Assembly: GCA_016780775.1 (NCBI GenBank)
Contig: JADHLI010000007.1
Location: forward strand, 46,768-110,767
Length of the DNA stretch: 64,000 bases
From: Alphaproteobacteria bacterium
GTDB taxonomy: Bacteria > Pseudomonadota > Alphaproteobacteria > Puniceispirillales > Puniceispirillaceae
Reading direction: 5' to 3'
A program made the translations under genes and the position numbers. The notes beneath the pieces were generated by a model, which saw only the letters and a list, made by a program, of their open reading frames with translations, was not told the DNA's origin and did no database searches. Positions 1-9,207 of this stretch are shown here, piece after piece. Position 1 is the stretch's first letter, and the number at the start of each line of letters is the position of its first letter.

Positions 1-144
1 GAGCTAATTTTTGACGATAATGGCTTACTTGTCTTGCACCATGACCATTGGGATAGCGCGCATCAGCTGTTATCTGATATCCCAGTAGCTGGATTTTTTA
101 TATCCAAGCTATTAAAGCTGTTTGCCTTGCCAAAACGCCATTAA
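1..144 (+). CDS. NTF2-like (SnoaL-type) protein, C-terminal end only
   Basis: An open frame runs in from the left edge and stops after 47 codons. The visible end, with the HHDHWD motif followed by a hydrophobic, Lys-rich tail, resembles the C-terminus of the small NTF2-like proteins found beside DUF3833, CFA-like and DUF1365 genes in proteobacteria. The start and the NTF2 fold core lie outside the window, so the family call rests on this tail and on context. It faces the DUF3833 gene tail to tail with a 38-bp gap. Its function is unknown. Confidence 0.55.
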   Translation, partial: ELIFDDNGLLVLHHDHWDSAHQLLSDIPVAGFFISKLLKLFALPKRH

Positions 145-182
145 CAATCAAAAAATAGGGCTGGCGTAAATCTAGCTGGGGA

Positions 183-680
183 CTAGCTGGCTTTGGTGAA
201 AGTGATAACAAGCTCGCCCAACAAAAGTCCGAATTTCGATACCTTGGCGCGGTTTAATATCGTGGTATCTGTCTGGCGCACCATAATGTCGTTAAATCTA
301 ACTTTCACGCGCCGGCCAAACATGTTCAAAAAGAAATCATACTGTAACTTGAAAACAGGCCCATCGACACTGCCAAGGGCATGACCATCCACATCGTCGG
401 TATCGGCAACATAGCTGCCGTCGGGGTTTCTAGTAATGGTCCAGACGCGATGTTCTGTCTCGCCATCATCAAATATAAAGGCTTCATGTAATTCTGTTTG
501 ATTATCGTTAGTGCGACAGTTCACCTCAGCAGCAAAGCGGCGCTGCACACTACCAAAGCGGTCGACAAACATGCCTTGTGCAAGAAACTTGCCGCTGAAA
601 AAACGTACCGGATCAAATGTCTCACTGGTTAGCTGAAAATCTGCGGGGATGCCATCAGGGGACATAAATAAAGCTTTCAC
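183..680 (-). CDS. DUF3833 family protein
   Basis: This 165-residue protein matches the DUF3833 type: a conserved FDPVRFFSGKF block near residues 21-32, a GxFVDRFG segment, and a C-terminal half rich in beta strands with FLNMFGRRVKVRF. No lipoprotein cysteine or signal peptide is evident in this copy. The first codon is GTG and an ATG lies five codons further in, so the start is uncertain. It is the last gene of a same-strand series with the CFA-like methyltransferase, DUF1365 and a flavoprotein, which suggests a role in lipid modification. The biochemical activity of the family is not established. Confidence 0.75.
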   Translation of the reverse strand: MKALFMSPDGIPADFQLTSETFDPVRFFSGKFLAQGMFVDRFGSVQRRFAAEVNCRTNDNQTELHEAFIFDDGETEHRVWTITRNPDGSYVADTDDVDGHALGSVDGPVFKLQYDFFLNMFGRRVKVRFNDIMVRQTDTTILNRAKVSKFGLLLGELVITFTKAS

Positions 681-753
681 TAGTTAAATAACACATCTCT
701 TACGTGCTGTTATCTAGCCTAGATCAGGGCATTTCAGCTGGTGAAAACCCTTT

Positions 754-1947
754 TTATTTATGGGAGATCAGCATTTGCTTTACATCGATCATGCCGGCAC
801 GAAACCCGCCCTCACAATAGCATAAATATAGCTCCCACATACGCTTAAATCGCTCATCAAACTTATTCATTGTGCTTAATTCTGGCCAAGTAGATAAGAA
901 TTTTTCCCGCCAATGTGAGAGGGTGCGTGCATAATCAAGGGCAAAACCGTCATGCCTATCTAGCTTAAGGCCAGCATTTTCAAGCGGGTTTTCTAGCATT
1001 TTCATGGATGGCAGCATCCCACCAGGGAAAATATATTTCTGAATAAAATCAGGCTGAGCTTTATACTCATGGAATGCAGCATCATCGATAGTGATAACCT
1101 GCAAAGCGGCTTTGCCACCCTTTTTCAGACATTTAGAAAGCGTGTCGAAATAAATCGGCCAATAGGCTTCGCCAACAGCTTCAAACATTTCAATAGAAAT
1201 AATCTTATCATAAGTTTTATCTAGATCGCGATAGTCACAAATCCGGATATTTGCCTTCTCAGCAAGCCCAGCTTGTTCGATACGTGTTTTTGCGAAATCA
1301 TGTTGGGATGGGCTGATAGTTATGCCATCAATATAGGCGCCTCGCTCTGCGGCAGCATATTCAGCAAAACCGCCCCATCCACAGCCAATTTCCAGCACCT
1401 TATCACCAGGCTGAATGTCAGCAAGTTCTGCCAGACGTTCATATTTCCGATATTGTGCAGCATCCAGCCTATCTTCCCCATCAGCAAAAATCGCCGAAGA
1501 ATAGGTCATAGAATTATCGAGCCATTTTTCATAAAACTGGTTCCCTAAATCGTAATGATAAGTGATATTGCGACGCGAGCCTGTTTTGTTATTACGGTTG
1601 CGCCAATGCAACAGTTTACGGAGTAGAGTTTGCAAACTTCCAAAGGACATATGCTCTTCGAGATAGGCATCATGCAACACGGCTAGCTGGATAAGTGCAG
1701 ACAGATCAGGACTATCCAAATCTCCTGCCATATAGCCTTCACAAAAACCCATTTTTCCGTCTGATAACAGTCGGTTAATAGCCTTTGGTGAAATAATCTT
1801 TAAATACCCATCAGGCCCTGCCTGACGGCCTTTAAAGTGATGTTTTTCTCCGCTTGGCAGGGTTAGCTCGAGCGAGCCAAATTCCAGATGCGATAACAGT
1901 TTTAGAAACGCTTTTTCTTTTAATTTTTGACCAGATAATAACATCAT
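754..1947 (-). CDS. CFA-synthase-like SAM methyltransferase, non-canonical active site
   Basis: This 397-residue protein has the fold of cyclopropane-fatty-acyl-phospholipid synthase, which uses SAM to modify unsaturated acyl chains of membrane phospholipids. The SAM motif VLEIGCGWGG is at residues 184-193. Set against E. coli Cfa, the active-site Cys139 is Ser151 (MTYSSAIF) and His266 is Gln283 (ALQVIT), while Glu256 and Tyr339 are kept. Loss of Cys and His, which with Glu and Tyr bind the bicarbonate base, suggests a C-methyltransferase making methyl- or methylene-branched chains rather than cyclopropanes, as proposed for UfaM/BfaB-type enzymes. It lies 10 bp after the DUF1365 gene in an apparent operon with a flavoprotein. 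The window holds a second, canonical paralogue at 11.7-13.0 kb. Confidence 0.85.
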   Translation of the reverse strand: MMLLSGQKLKEKAFLKLLSHLEFGSLELTLPSGEKHHFKGRQAGPDGYLKIISPKAINRLLSDGKMGFCEGYMAGDLDSPDLSALIQLAVLHDAYLEEHMSFGSLQTLLRKLLHWRNRNNKTGSRRNITYHYDLGNQFYEKWLDNSMTYSSAIFADGEDRLDAAQYRKYERLAELADIQPGDKVLEIGCGWGGFAEYAAAERGAYIDGITISPSQHDFAKTRIEQAGLAEKANIRICDYRDLDKTYDKIISIEMFEAVGEAYWPIYFDTLSKCLKKGGKAALQVITIDDAAFHEYKAQPDFIQKYIFPGGMLPSMKMLENPLENAGLKLDRHDGFALDYARTLSHWREKFLSTWPELSTMNKFDERFKRMWELYLCYCEGGFRAGMIDVKQMLISHK

Positions 1948-1957
1948 TCTTTTGGAC

Positions 1958-2773
1958 TCATCTCTTTGGTTTTAAAGGTGTGGCTAGCGTGGCTGTTTCG
2001 GATGGCGGGGTAGGCCGCTTATAAAATCGACATTTTTTCATGAAGAGTTTAAAGGCTTCGACATGGATGGATAATAGGGGGCGAAGTGGCCAGAACCCTT
2101 GCAGGAACAAAGCTTTGAGAAGGCCGCCTGTCTCTAGGTTTTGTATTTTGCCATGCAGGCGTGCGGTAAGAAGCTGTTGTTTATCGCGCGCATAATTTAC
2201 CAGCACGTTCATATTATCGCCGCGCTGTTTAACCATTAGCCGATAATAGCCATCTAGCGGGAAAAAAGGCGAAACATGCAGCTGTTTATCCACGCGTTGC
2301 AGGGTATTTTCATCCCCCTCACCAATAACACTGATATAAGAATGGGCATCGCCAAAGGTGTTATGTACCTCATAGACATAAAAACAAGGGCGTTTTTTTT
2401 CATCATAACCGAGATAGATAGTTATCGGATTAAATGCAAAGCCTAGAATGCGCGGGAAAGCCAGTAGCTTTAAAGATTCAATTTTTCGCCCTTTCAAATA
2501 GGGGCTAGCCATTTGGCGGATATAATCGGCAAGCGGCATAGGCTGGTTGCTCTTATTGGGGTGGGATTTGTGATTTATGCCAAAATCGCGCTCATGAAAA
2601 GAAAATAGATTAAAGCGATTTACAGAGAAAAATGCGCTGATTTTTCCAGCAACATCCAGCCGATCCAAATCAATTAGCATAGACAGGCCGGGGCGATGCA
2701 GAACATGCGCAGGCGGCCCATAACGTATATGAGTTATCTGTGATATCACAAGATGACATGCTACATCATGCAT
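1958..2773 (-). CDS. DUF1365 family protein
   Basis: A 271-residue member of DUF1365. It has the N-terminal HVLHRPGLSMLIDLDRLD block, the central AFPRILGFAFNPITIY motif and the EVHNTFGDAHSY motif typical of the family. Members are almost always coded beside a CFA-like methyltransferase and an FAD-dependent amine-oxidase-like protein, as here, and are often under singlet-oxygen or light-stress control. The activity is not settled; a role in modifying membrane acyl chains is inferred from that linkage. The gene sits 38 bp downstream of the flavoprotein and 10 bp upstream of the methyltransferase. Confidence 0.85.
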   Translation of the reverse strand: MHDVACHLVISQITHIRYGPPAHVLHRPGLSMLIDLDRLDVAGKISAFFSVNRFNLFSFHERDFGINHKSHPNKSNQPMPLADYIRQMASPYLKGRKIESLKLLAFPRILGFAFNPITIYLGYDEKKRPCFYVYEVHNTFGDAHSYISVIGEGDENTLQRVDKQLHVSPFFPLDGYYRLMVKQRGDNMNVLVNYARDKQQLLTARLHGKIQNLETGGLLKALFLQGFWPLRPLLSIHVEAFKLFMKKCRFYKRPTPPSETATLATPLKPKR

Positions 2774-2811
2774 AATAGCCAGCCCTTTAAATCCCCTAAA
2801 GAAGTGTAATA

Positions 2812-4122
2812 TCAGGCAGGTTTGTTATGCAACTGCTTACTACCATTGAGCGTGATTGGTGCCACAGCGTTAGTCGGGGTTTTCCAAGGCACATCTATAT
2901 GCAGGCTCTTGGCAACCGCTACAGCAGATTTTAGCCCATCTTCATGAAAGCCATAAGCCGTCCATGCCCCACACCAGAACAGTCCATTCTTACCTTGAAT
3001 GTTGGGTAATGTCTTTTGTGCCTGTATCGCTTTACTATCAAAAATTGGGTGCTGATAATCGATTTCATGGTGAATGAGGGCGGCATCTGGGCGCGTCTCA
3101 GGATTTAGAGTAACAAATAATGGATAGCGCTTATCCAAACTCTGCAAGCGGTTCATCCAATAGGTTACAGCCAAAGAATTATCCCTATTTTCTAGATAGT
3201 TCCAAGCTGCCCACGCGCCGCGCCGCTTTGGCATTAATTTAGGGTCAGAGTGCAGAATGACGTGGTTGTCAGAGAAAGAAAAGCTGGAGAGGATATCGCG
3301 TTCTTGGGTACTTGCATCCTCTATCATCGCTAAGCTTTCATCCGCATGCGCAGCCATTATCGCATAATCATACCAAACCTCTCCTTGCCCTTCTATTGTC
3401 AGCACCACGCCGCCTGCCTCGCGCCGGATAGACGTTATCTGGGTATCGAGCTCTATTGCATCGCCTAAATCAGCAACAATTTTTTCAACATAGGCACGCG
3501 ACCCGCCCTTTACGGTGCGCCACATTGGTCTGCCGGTAAAATCCATCAGCCGGTGGTTTTCCATAAATTGCAGAAAGGAGCGAATGGGATAATCTAGCAT
3601 AGTCTCTGCTGGGCATGACCAGATAGCTGCACCCATGGGAAGGAGGTGATCTTCTACAAACGCATCTGATAATTTGCATCTTTTGATAAATCCGCCAAGG
3701 GTTTCACCAGCTGGGCCTTTATCTTTTTCTGCCATTCCAGTGGAATAGAATTTTATTAATCCCGATAGCATTGACCAGAAGCGTGGACGAAGAAGATTGG
3801 CGGGTTGTGCTATTAGCCCGCGTAAGGAGCCTTCATATTCAAAACTCTGCTCACGCATGGATACTGAAAACGACATATCTGTTGGCAGGGTTTCAACCCC
3901 CAAGGTGTCAAATAAACCGATAAGGTTGGGATAATTAGCTTCATTATAGACAATAAAGCCGGTATCTACGGCAATAGAACTATCCTTAAAATGCGCATCA
4001 ACTGTATGCGCATGCCCGCCAATACGCGGTGCTTTTTCATATAATTTTACATGATGTTCGCGACTTGCAAGCCAAGCCGCTCCTAGCCCTGATATACCTG
4101 CGCCAATAACCGCAATACGCAT
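2812..4122 (-). CDS. FAD-dependent oxidoreductase (amine oxidase/desaturase-like, COG2907)
   Basis: This 436-residue flavoprotein opens with an N-terminal Rossmann FAD motif (AVIGAGISGLGAAWL, residues 4-18) followed by an acidic/basic ribose-binding stretch. A second FAD-contact region lies near the C-terminus (NGLFWCGAWTAYGFHEDGL). This is the NAD(P)-binding amine oxidase/phytoene-desaturase-like family that travels with DUF1365 and CFA-like methyltransferases. A role in oxidising or reducing methylated acyl chains is possible by analogy with BfaA and furan fatty acid loci, but this is inference. It is 47 bp downstream of pdeM on the same strand, so it may share transcripts with the repair genes. 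Confidence 0.8.
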   Translation of the reverse strand: MRIAVIGAGISGLGAAWLASREHHVKLYEKAPRIGGHAHTVDAHFKDSSIAVDTGFIVYNEANYPNLIGLFDTLGVETLPTDMSFSVSMREQSFEYEGSLRGLIAQPANLLRPRFWSMLSGLIKFYSTGMAEKDKGPAGETLGGFIKRCKLSDAFVEDHLLPMGAAIWSCPAETMLDYPIRSFLQFMENHRLMDFTGRPMWRTVKGGSRAYVEKIVADLGDAIELDTQITSIRREAGGVVLTIEGQGEVWYDYAIMAAHADESLAMIEDASTQERDILSSFSFSDNHVILHSDPKLMPKRRGAWAAWNYLENRDNSLAVTYWMNRLQSLDKRYPLFVTLNPETRPDAALIHHEIDYQHPIFDSKAIQAQKTLPNIQGKNGLFWCGAWTAYGFHEDGLKSAVAVAKSLHIDVPWKTPTNAVAPITLNGSKQLHNKPA

Positions 4123-4169
4123 TTAACCTGTCCCTTTTTTACACTAACGCACAAAACGTTTAATAATTT

Positions 4170-4871
4170 CTAGTTCTTCAAGAAAACTTTACGATCCACT
4201 GGAAATTTATAGATCTTGCCTGCGTGACAAAAATGCGCAATTTGCCTTTTGCTAAGTAGCTTTTGTATCGCGGGGTCTAGAATGTTTAGCCCCCCTGTAA
4301 AGATACCAAAAGCTGGCATTATCATCCGTGTTTCATCCTGAATAAAACACCTGCCGCTTATCTGCCTTATTTGCAGTGAAACCCGCGCCTTAGGGTGATA
4401 ATGTCCACAAATCAGACCAGAAATACTCGCTTCTTCTGGCCTTATTTGGTGGGTAAAATACAGGCCAGCAGCACTATAATTTGGTACAATTTGGCCCGGC
4501 AAAAATTCAGGCAAGTCTGGGTCATGGTTTCCAGTAATCCAAATAAATGCCCTGTCTTTTGCCAAATTTATAAGCTGTTGCCGATAAATCTCTGGCAGCT
4601 GAAACGCATGCAAGTTTGTATGAAAACTATCTCCTAGAAAAATCACTTCTTTAGCATTTGTACGCGTAATAGCCGCAGATAGTTTTGCGATACCTTCACT
4701 TGTATCGAATCTAGGCAGGGGGGCTGCTTTTGATTGTGCCTTACCCTTTTCTAGGTGCAGATCAGAGACTAAAAGTGTTTTGCATTCAGGAAGGTACAGG
4801 CTTGCATCTGCACCTAATTGCACGCGCACACCGCAAAAATGCGTTTCAATAGCTGGTTTTCCTTCCTTCAT
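4170..4871 (-). CDS. pdeM: Ligase-associated DNA damage response endonuclease PdeM
   Basis: A calcineurin-like metallophosphoesterase carrying all the expected metal motifs: SDLHLEKG, FLGDSFH, TGNHDPD and GHYH. It belongs to the PdeM branch found with a DEXH helicase, an MBL exonuclease and an ATP-dependent ligase, all four of which are in this window. The ORF track starts earlier and overlaps the helicase by 56 bases. I prefer the internal ATG giving 233 residues, which matches family length and leaves a 10-bp gap to the helicase stop; no strong ribosome binding site decides it. The protein is probably a cytoplasmic nuclease in DNA repair. Confidence 0.8.
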   Translation of the reverse strand: MKEGKPAIETHFCGVRVQLGADASLYLPECKTLLVSDLHLEKGKAQSKAAPLPRFDTSEGIAKLSAAITRTNAKEVIFLGDSFHTNLHAFQLPEIYRQQLINLAKDRAFIWITGNHDPDLPEFLPGQIVPNYSAAGLYFTHQIRPEEASISGLICGHYHPKARVSLQIRQISGRCFIQDETRMIMPAFGIFTGGLNILDPAIQKLLSKRQIAHFCHAGKIYKFPVDRKVFLKN

Positions 4872-4881
4872 GCACAGCAAC

Positions 4882-7329
4882 TCATAATAGCTGGCCTTGA
4901 TGGGCTGATGGTAGCTTTTCTTCGCTGCTATAACCAAAGGCTTCTTCTAAAAGAGTGGCCTCCAGATCAGATAACAGCTCATCCACTGCAGAAGCGGTAA
5001 CCGCTTCACGTCCAACCTCTAGCAGCAGGGGAACAGATAGGGGCGATATACGGCTAAGGTTTTTATGCAAAATATTACCCTCAAAGCTAGTTAATAAGTC
5101 AGCTAGCCTGTGAATATCGGTTAGGCCACGTGCGGCATCTTGGCGGGTCGCCTGAAGCAATAGATGACTAGGCTGGTGTGTGCGCAGCACATCATAAATA
5201 AGATCAGAGTTAATCGTCACCTGTTTTTGTGTTTTTTCTTGCCCTGGTGCGCGCTTATCTATCAGGCCGGCAATAATGGCAACTTGCCAGAAACTACGCT
5301 TTAACATCGTAGACTCAGCCATCCATTCCTCTAAATCATCGCCCAAAATATCGCTTGAAAATAGTGCTTCTGGCGTTGTGACGAGATGCCGTGACCAGAT
5401 AGCTATCGCATAGTCTGTTGCTACAAATCCAAGTGGTCCATAGCCTTGGCGTTCCATCCGGCGGCTGAGCAACATACCCAAGGTCTGATGTGCATTCCGG
5501 CCAGCAAAACCATAAGCAGCCATATAGAATTTTTGCCCGCGCTTAAAGGTTTCCACCAGCAACTTATCTGGTGGCGGTAATATTGATTTTTCTGCTTGTA
5601 AGTGCAGCCATTCACGCACCTGTTTTGGCAGATAGTGATGCAAGGCCCGGTCTTGCAAAATTGCGCGCACCCGTGCCGCTAGCCCCGGGCTTAGTGGCAG
5701 ACGTCCGCCAGCATACGCAGGGACCTTTGGCTCTTTTGCTGTACAGGGGCGAACAATCGCTTGCTGGGCGCTGACCCCGACAAATTCTAAAATTCGTCCA
5801 GCAAAGATAAAGCTATCGCCTGCGGTCAGGCTTTGGACGAAATATTCTTCAATATCGCCAAGCGGTGCGCCGCCTTTCATCCGCACCTTCATCGTGGATG
5901 TTTCCACGATTGTGCCAATATTCATGCGCCAACGCGTAGCTACCCGGCGCGAGGTAAGCCGCCAAAACCCATCCACCCCTTTTACCAGTCGCTGAAACTG
6001 GGTGTAATGAGACAGCGCATAACCGCCTGTAGCCACGAAATCCAGAACCTTGTCAAAATCTTCACGCGATAAATGGCGATAAGGTGGGGCCGTGATAATC
6101 TGTGCATAAAGCTTATCCTCATCAAACGGTCCAGCAACTGCGCGCCCAACAATATGCTGGCTTAGCACATCTAGTGCACCGGCATGTTGAGGCATTTCAT
6201 CTAGCCGCTTGGCTTCTACATCTAGGCGGGCTGCCAGTGCTTCTAGAACCTCAAAACGATTGGCAGGAACAATCACTGCATGACTAGGCGCATCAAGCTG
6301 GTGGCCTGCCCGTCCAACCCGTTGGATAAGGCGAGAAGTGCCCTTTGGGGCGCCAATTTGTATAACCAGCTGGATATCTGCCCAATCAATGCCAAGGTCA
6401 AGCGAGGAGGTGGCAACAATCGCATCTAGCTCAGAGCGTGCCATCGCCGCTTCAATACGCCTTCTTTGGCCAACATCTAGTGAGCCGTGATGCAAACCAA
6501 TTTTCAAATTTAGATCATTTTCGCGCCACAGGGCCTGAAACATCATTTCTGCTTGTGCTCTGGTATTCACAAATATCAAGGCAGGACGCTTTTCTTTTAT
6601 CAGCGCATAGATCTCTGCTGCGGCATATAACGCACTATGGCCGGCCCATGGCAGATAGGCTGCCTTGCTATCTAGGATGTTAATCTGAATATCTTTATCA
6701 AGTTGCGGCTGGACAATGGCTACGTTATCGATTTTTGCCGATAGCCAGCATCGCATTTCTTCAGGCTCAGCAATGGTCGCAGATAGTCCGATACTCTGGC
6801 TAGTCGGGGCAATATGGCGCAGGCTAGCTAGTGACAAGGCCAGCAAATCACCACGTTTACTTCCCACTAGCGCGTGAATTTCGTCAATGATTATATAGCG
6901 AAGCTGTCCAAATAGCTTAGCTGCATCAGACCAGCTCAACATCAGCTCAAGTGATTCAGGGGTGGTAAGTAATATATTGGGCGGGGTGGCGCGTTGCCGG
7001 TTGCGTTTAGCTTGCGGGGTGTCACCTGTGCGCGTTTCAATGGTGATATCTAGTCCCATTTCATCAGCAGGGGTCTCTAGATTTCTGGCAATATCTACCG
7101 CTAGTGCCTTTAGAGGAGAGAGATAGAGGGTATGCAAACCTTCTTGCGGATTTTGGCTTAGCTCAATTAGGCTAGGCAGAAACCCAGATAACGTTTTGCC
7201 AGCCCCAGTTGGTGCCACCAGCAATACTGACCGTCCAGCGGCAGATTGCACAAAAATATCTTGCTGGTGGGGATAAGGTTTCCATCCCTTCGCACTAAAC
7301 CAGTCAGCAAATTGTTGCGGCAACCTCAT
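4882..7329 (-). CDS. Ligase-associated DNA damage response DEXH-box helicase (Lhr-like)
   Basis: This 815-residue superfamily 2 helicase has Walker A APTGAGKT (residues 39-46), the DEIH box (IIIDEIHALVGSKRGD), motif III SAT and the motif VI region IQRVGRAGH. The C-terminal half matches Lhr-type proteins with winged-helix and DUF4175-like parts. This form is the partner of PdeM, the MBL exonuclease and ligase in the ligase-associated set, thought to process and seal DNA ends. It is the first gene of the minus-strand run and is divergent from the GST gene across about 158 bp. Confidence 0.88.
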   Translation of the reverse strand: MRLPQQFADWFSAKGWKPYPHQQDIFVQSAAGRSVLLVAPTGAGKTLSGFLPSLIELSQNPQEGLHTLYLSPLKALAVDIARNLETPADEMGLDITIETRTGDTPQAKRNRQRATPPNILLTTPESLELMLSWSDAAKLFGQLRYIIIDEIHALVGSKRGDLLALSLASLRHIAPTSQSIGLSATIAEPEEMRCWLSAKIDNVAIVQPQLDKDIQINILDSKAAYLPWAGHSALYAAAEIYALIKEKRPALIFVNTRAQAEMMFQALWRENDLNLKIGLHHGSLDVGQRRRIEAAMARSELDAIVATSSLDLGIDWADIQLVIQIGAPKGTSRLIQRVGRAGHQLDAPSHAVIVPANRFEVLEALAARLDVEAKRLDEMPQHAGALDVLSQHIVGRAVAGPFDEDKLYAQIITAPPYRHLSREDFDKVLDFVATGGYALSHYTQFQRLVKGVDGFWRLTSRRVATRWRMNIGTIVETSTMKVRMKGGAPLGDIEEYFVQSLTAGDSFIFAGRILEFVGVSAQQAIVRPCTAKEPKVPAYAGGRLPLSPGLAARVRAILQDRALHHYLPKQVREWLHLQAEKSILPPPDKLLVETFKRGQKFYMAAYGFAGRNAHQTLGMLLSRRMERQGYGPLGFVATDYAIAIWSRHLVTTPEALFSSDILGDDLEEWMAESTMLKRSFWQVAIIAGLIDKRAPGQEKTQKQVTINSDLIYDVLRTHQPSHLLLQATRQDAARGLTDIHRLADLLTSFEGNILHKNLSRISPLSVPLLLEVGREAVTASAVDELLSDLEATLLEEAFGYSSEEKLPSAHQGQLL

Positions 7330-7487
7330 CGATAGGCCTATTGTTTGTTGTGGATTAACACTATATCTAAACCAAAGTGCATCAAACCCAAGGTTTTTTT
7401 AAAAAGCTTGTTAGGGTATGCGTATCACCCTCTTCTTGCCCTTAAAACAAGGGTATTATCTGCTACAAGTAATGAAAGCGCCTGACC

Positions 7488-8177
7488 ATGATCGATTTAT
7501 ATTACTGGCCAACACCAAACGGGCATAAAATCACTATCGCGCTTGAAGAGATGGGCTTGGAATATAATGTGAAGCAGGTGAATATTGGCAAAGGTGATCA
7601 GTTTAACCCTGACTTTCTGGCTTTCTCACCCAATAACCGGATGCCTGCAATTATCGACCATGATGGCCCGGATAAAAAGCCGATATCAGTCTTTGAGTCA
7701 GGCGCTATATTGCTTTATTTGGCAGCAAAGACAGGCCTTTTGATGCCAGCGGATAGACGGGGACAAGTACAGGTTCAGGAATGGTTGATGTGGCAAATGG
7801 GCGGATTTGGACCGATGCTAGGCCAAGCACATCATTTTAATTTCTACGCGCCAACGCGCATAGATTACGCCATGAACCGCTATTCTGATGAAGCAAACCG
7901 GCTATATGGCGTTATGGATAAACGTTTAGCTGTAAGTCAGTTTATTGCCGGGGATAGCTATTCGATTGCTGATATTGCGATTTTGCCATGGACACGCAGC
8001 TATAAGCGCCAGAATGTCGATATAGAAGCCTATCCGCATGTCAATGCGTGGCGCAAGAAGTTACTGAGGCGTCCGGCTGTGCAGGCTGGCGGCGCAATTG
8101 GTGCAGATTGGCGCGAAGATTTAAAAGAAATCAGTGCCGAGAATTATGCCAAGCTCTTTGGCACAGAAAAAAAATAG
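7488..8177 (+). CDS. Glutathione S-transferase family protein (YfcG/Ure2-like)
   Basis: A 229-residue GST with an N-terminal thioredoxin-like domain and a helical C-terminal domain. The N-terminus reads YYWPTPNGHK, keeping the Thr and Asn that bind the glutathione thiol in nu-class YfcG enzymes. The glutathione-contact segment FESGAILLYLA is also present. It likely acts as a disulfide-bond oxidoreductase or peroxidase on glutathione conjugates. It is the first gene of the plus-strand run and lies 22 bp before the exonuclease, an unusual companion for the repair set. Confidence 0.88.
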   Translation: MIDLYYWPTPNGHKITIALEEMGLEYNVKQVNIGKGDQFNPDFLAFSPNNRMPAIIDHDGPDKKPISVFESGAILLYLAAKTGLLMPADRRGQVQVQEWLMWQMGGFGPMLGQAHHFNFYAPTRIDYAMNRYSDEANRLYGVMDKRLAVSQFIAGDSYSIADIAILPWTRSYKRQNVDIEAYPHVNAWRKKLLRRPAVQAGGAIGADWREDLKEISAENYAKLFGTEKK

Positions 8178-8199
8178 TAACCCTAGCTATCAGGATACT

Positions 8200-9207
8200 A
8201 TGGATTGGGTAAAAATAGATAAAGCTGGCTTATCCATTCTGCCAGCAGGTGCGCATATCGACCCGCTTGTTAAGGCCGGGATAGCGCTGATTACCCATGG
8301 CCATGCAGACCATGCGCGGCCCGGCCATAGCCAGGTAATCGCAACGCCTGAAACGCTAGCGATTATGGCTGCGCGTTATGGAGATGATTTTACCGCGATT
8401 AAGACCCCGCTTCGCTATGGTGAGAAGATGCAGCTTGGGGATGTGCAGATTAGTATGGCACCATCTGGGCATATTCTAGGTAGCGCGCAAATCATTGTGG
8501 AATATCAGAATACCCGCCTGATTGCCGCTGGTGATTATAAACGTAAGTCTGACCCTACTTGCGCAGCCTTTGAGATTGTTCCTTGCGATATATTTATTAC
8601 CGAAGCCACCTTTGGTCTGCCGGTTTTTCGCCACCCTGACCCAAAAGCTGAAATAGAGCGGCTATTGAAGGTAAAATCTTTGTTTCCAGAGCGCTCTATC
8701 CTCATCGGCGCTTATGCGCTAGGCAAAGCACAACGGGTTATCGCTCTTCTGCGTGCAGCGGGCTATAATGCGCCCATTTATATGCATGGCGCTATGCAGA
8801 ATTTATGTACTCTGTATCAGAAACATGGGGTAGAGCTAGGCGAATTACGTCCCGCCACTTCCACAAGTCGCGGCAAGCCTGCAAAAGAGTTGGAAGGGGC
8901 TATTATTATTGCGCCGCCGTCAGCAATGAATACAGTATGGGCGCGCCGGCTCAGCGACCCTTTAAATGTCTTTGCATCGGGGTGGATGCAGGTTCGTCAA
9001 CGCGCTAAGCAACGCGGTGTAGAATTTCCCCTTATTTTGTCAGACCATGCGGATTGGGATGATTTGCTCGCCACCATCGAAGAGGTTAATCCGGGCGAGG
9101 TTTGGGTAACTCATGGCCGCGAGGATGCGCTTATTCTTGCGTGTAAAGAGCGCGGAATATCTGCGCGGGCGCTATCGCTAATCGGTTATGATGAGGCGGT
9201 GGAATGA
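8200..9207 (+). CDS. Ligase-associated DNA damage response exonuclease (MBL fold)
   Basis: A metallo-beta-lactamase-fold nuclease of 335 residues with the metal motif THGHADHARPGH near the start and a further His in the SGHILGSAQ segment. It is the SNM1/CPSF-related exonuclease of the ligase-associated set. The track start lies inside the GST gene; I place the start at the ATG reading MDWVKIDKAG, just after the GST stop, because the conserved domain begins there. The stop overlaps the ligase start by four bases (ATGA), so the two are translationally coupled. Confidence 0.85.
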   Translation: MDWVKIDKAGLSILPAGAHIDPLVKAGIALITHGHADHARPGHSQVIATPETLAIMAARYGDDFTAIKTPLRYGEKMQLGDVQISMAPSGHILGSAQIIVEYQNTRLIAAGDYKRKSDPTCAAFEIVPCDIFITEATFGLPVFRHPDPKAEIERLLKVKSLFPERSILIGAYALGKAQRVIALLRAAGYNAPIYMHGAMQNLCTLYQKHGVELGELRPATSTSRGKPAKELEGAIIIAPPSAMNTVWARRLSDPLNVFASGWMQVRQRAKQRGVEFPLILSDHADWDDLLATIEEVNPGEVWVTHGREDALILACKERGISARALSLIGYDEAVE

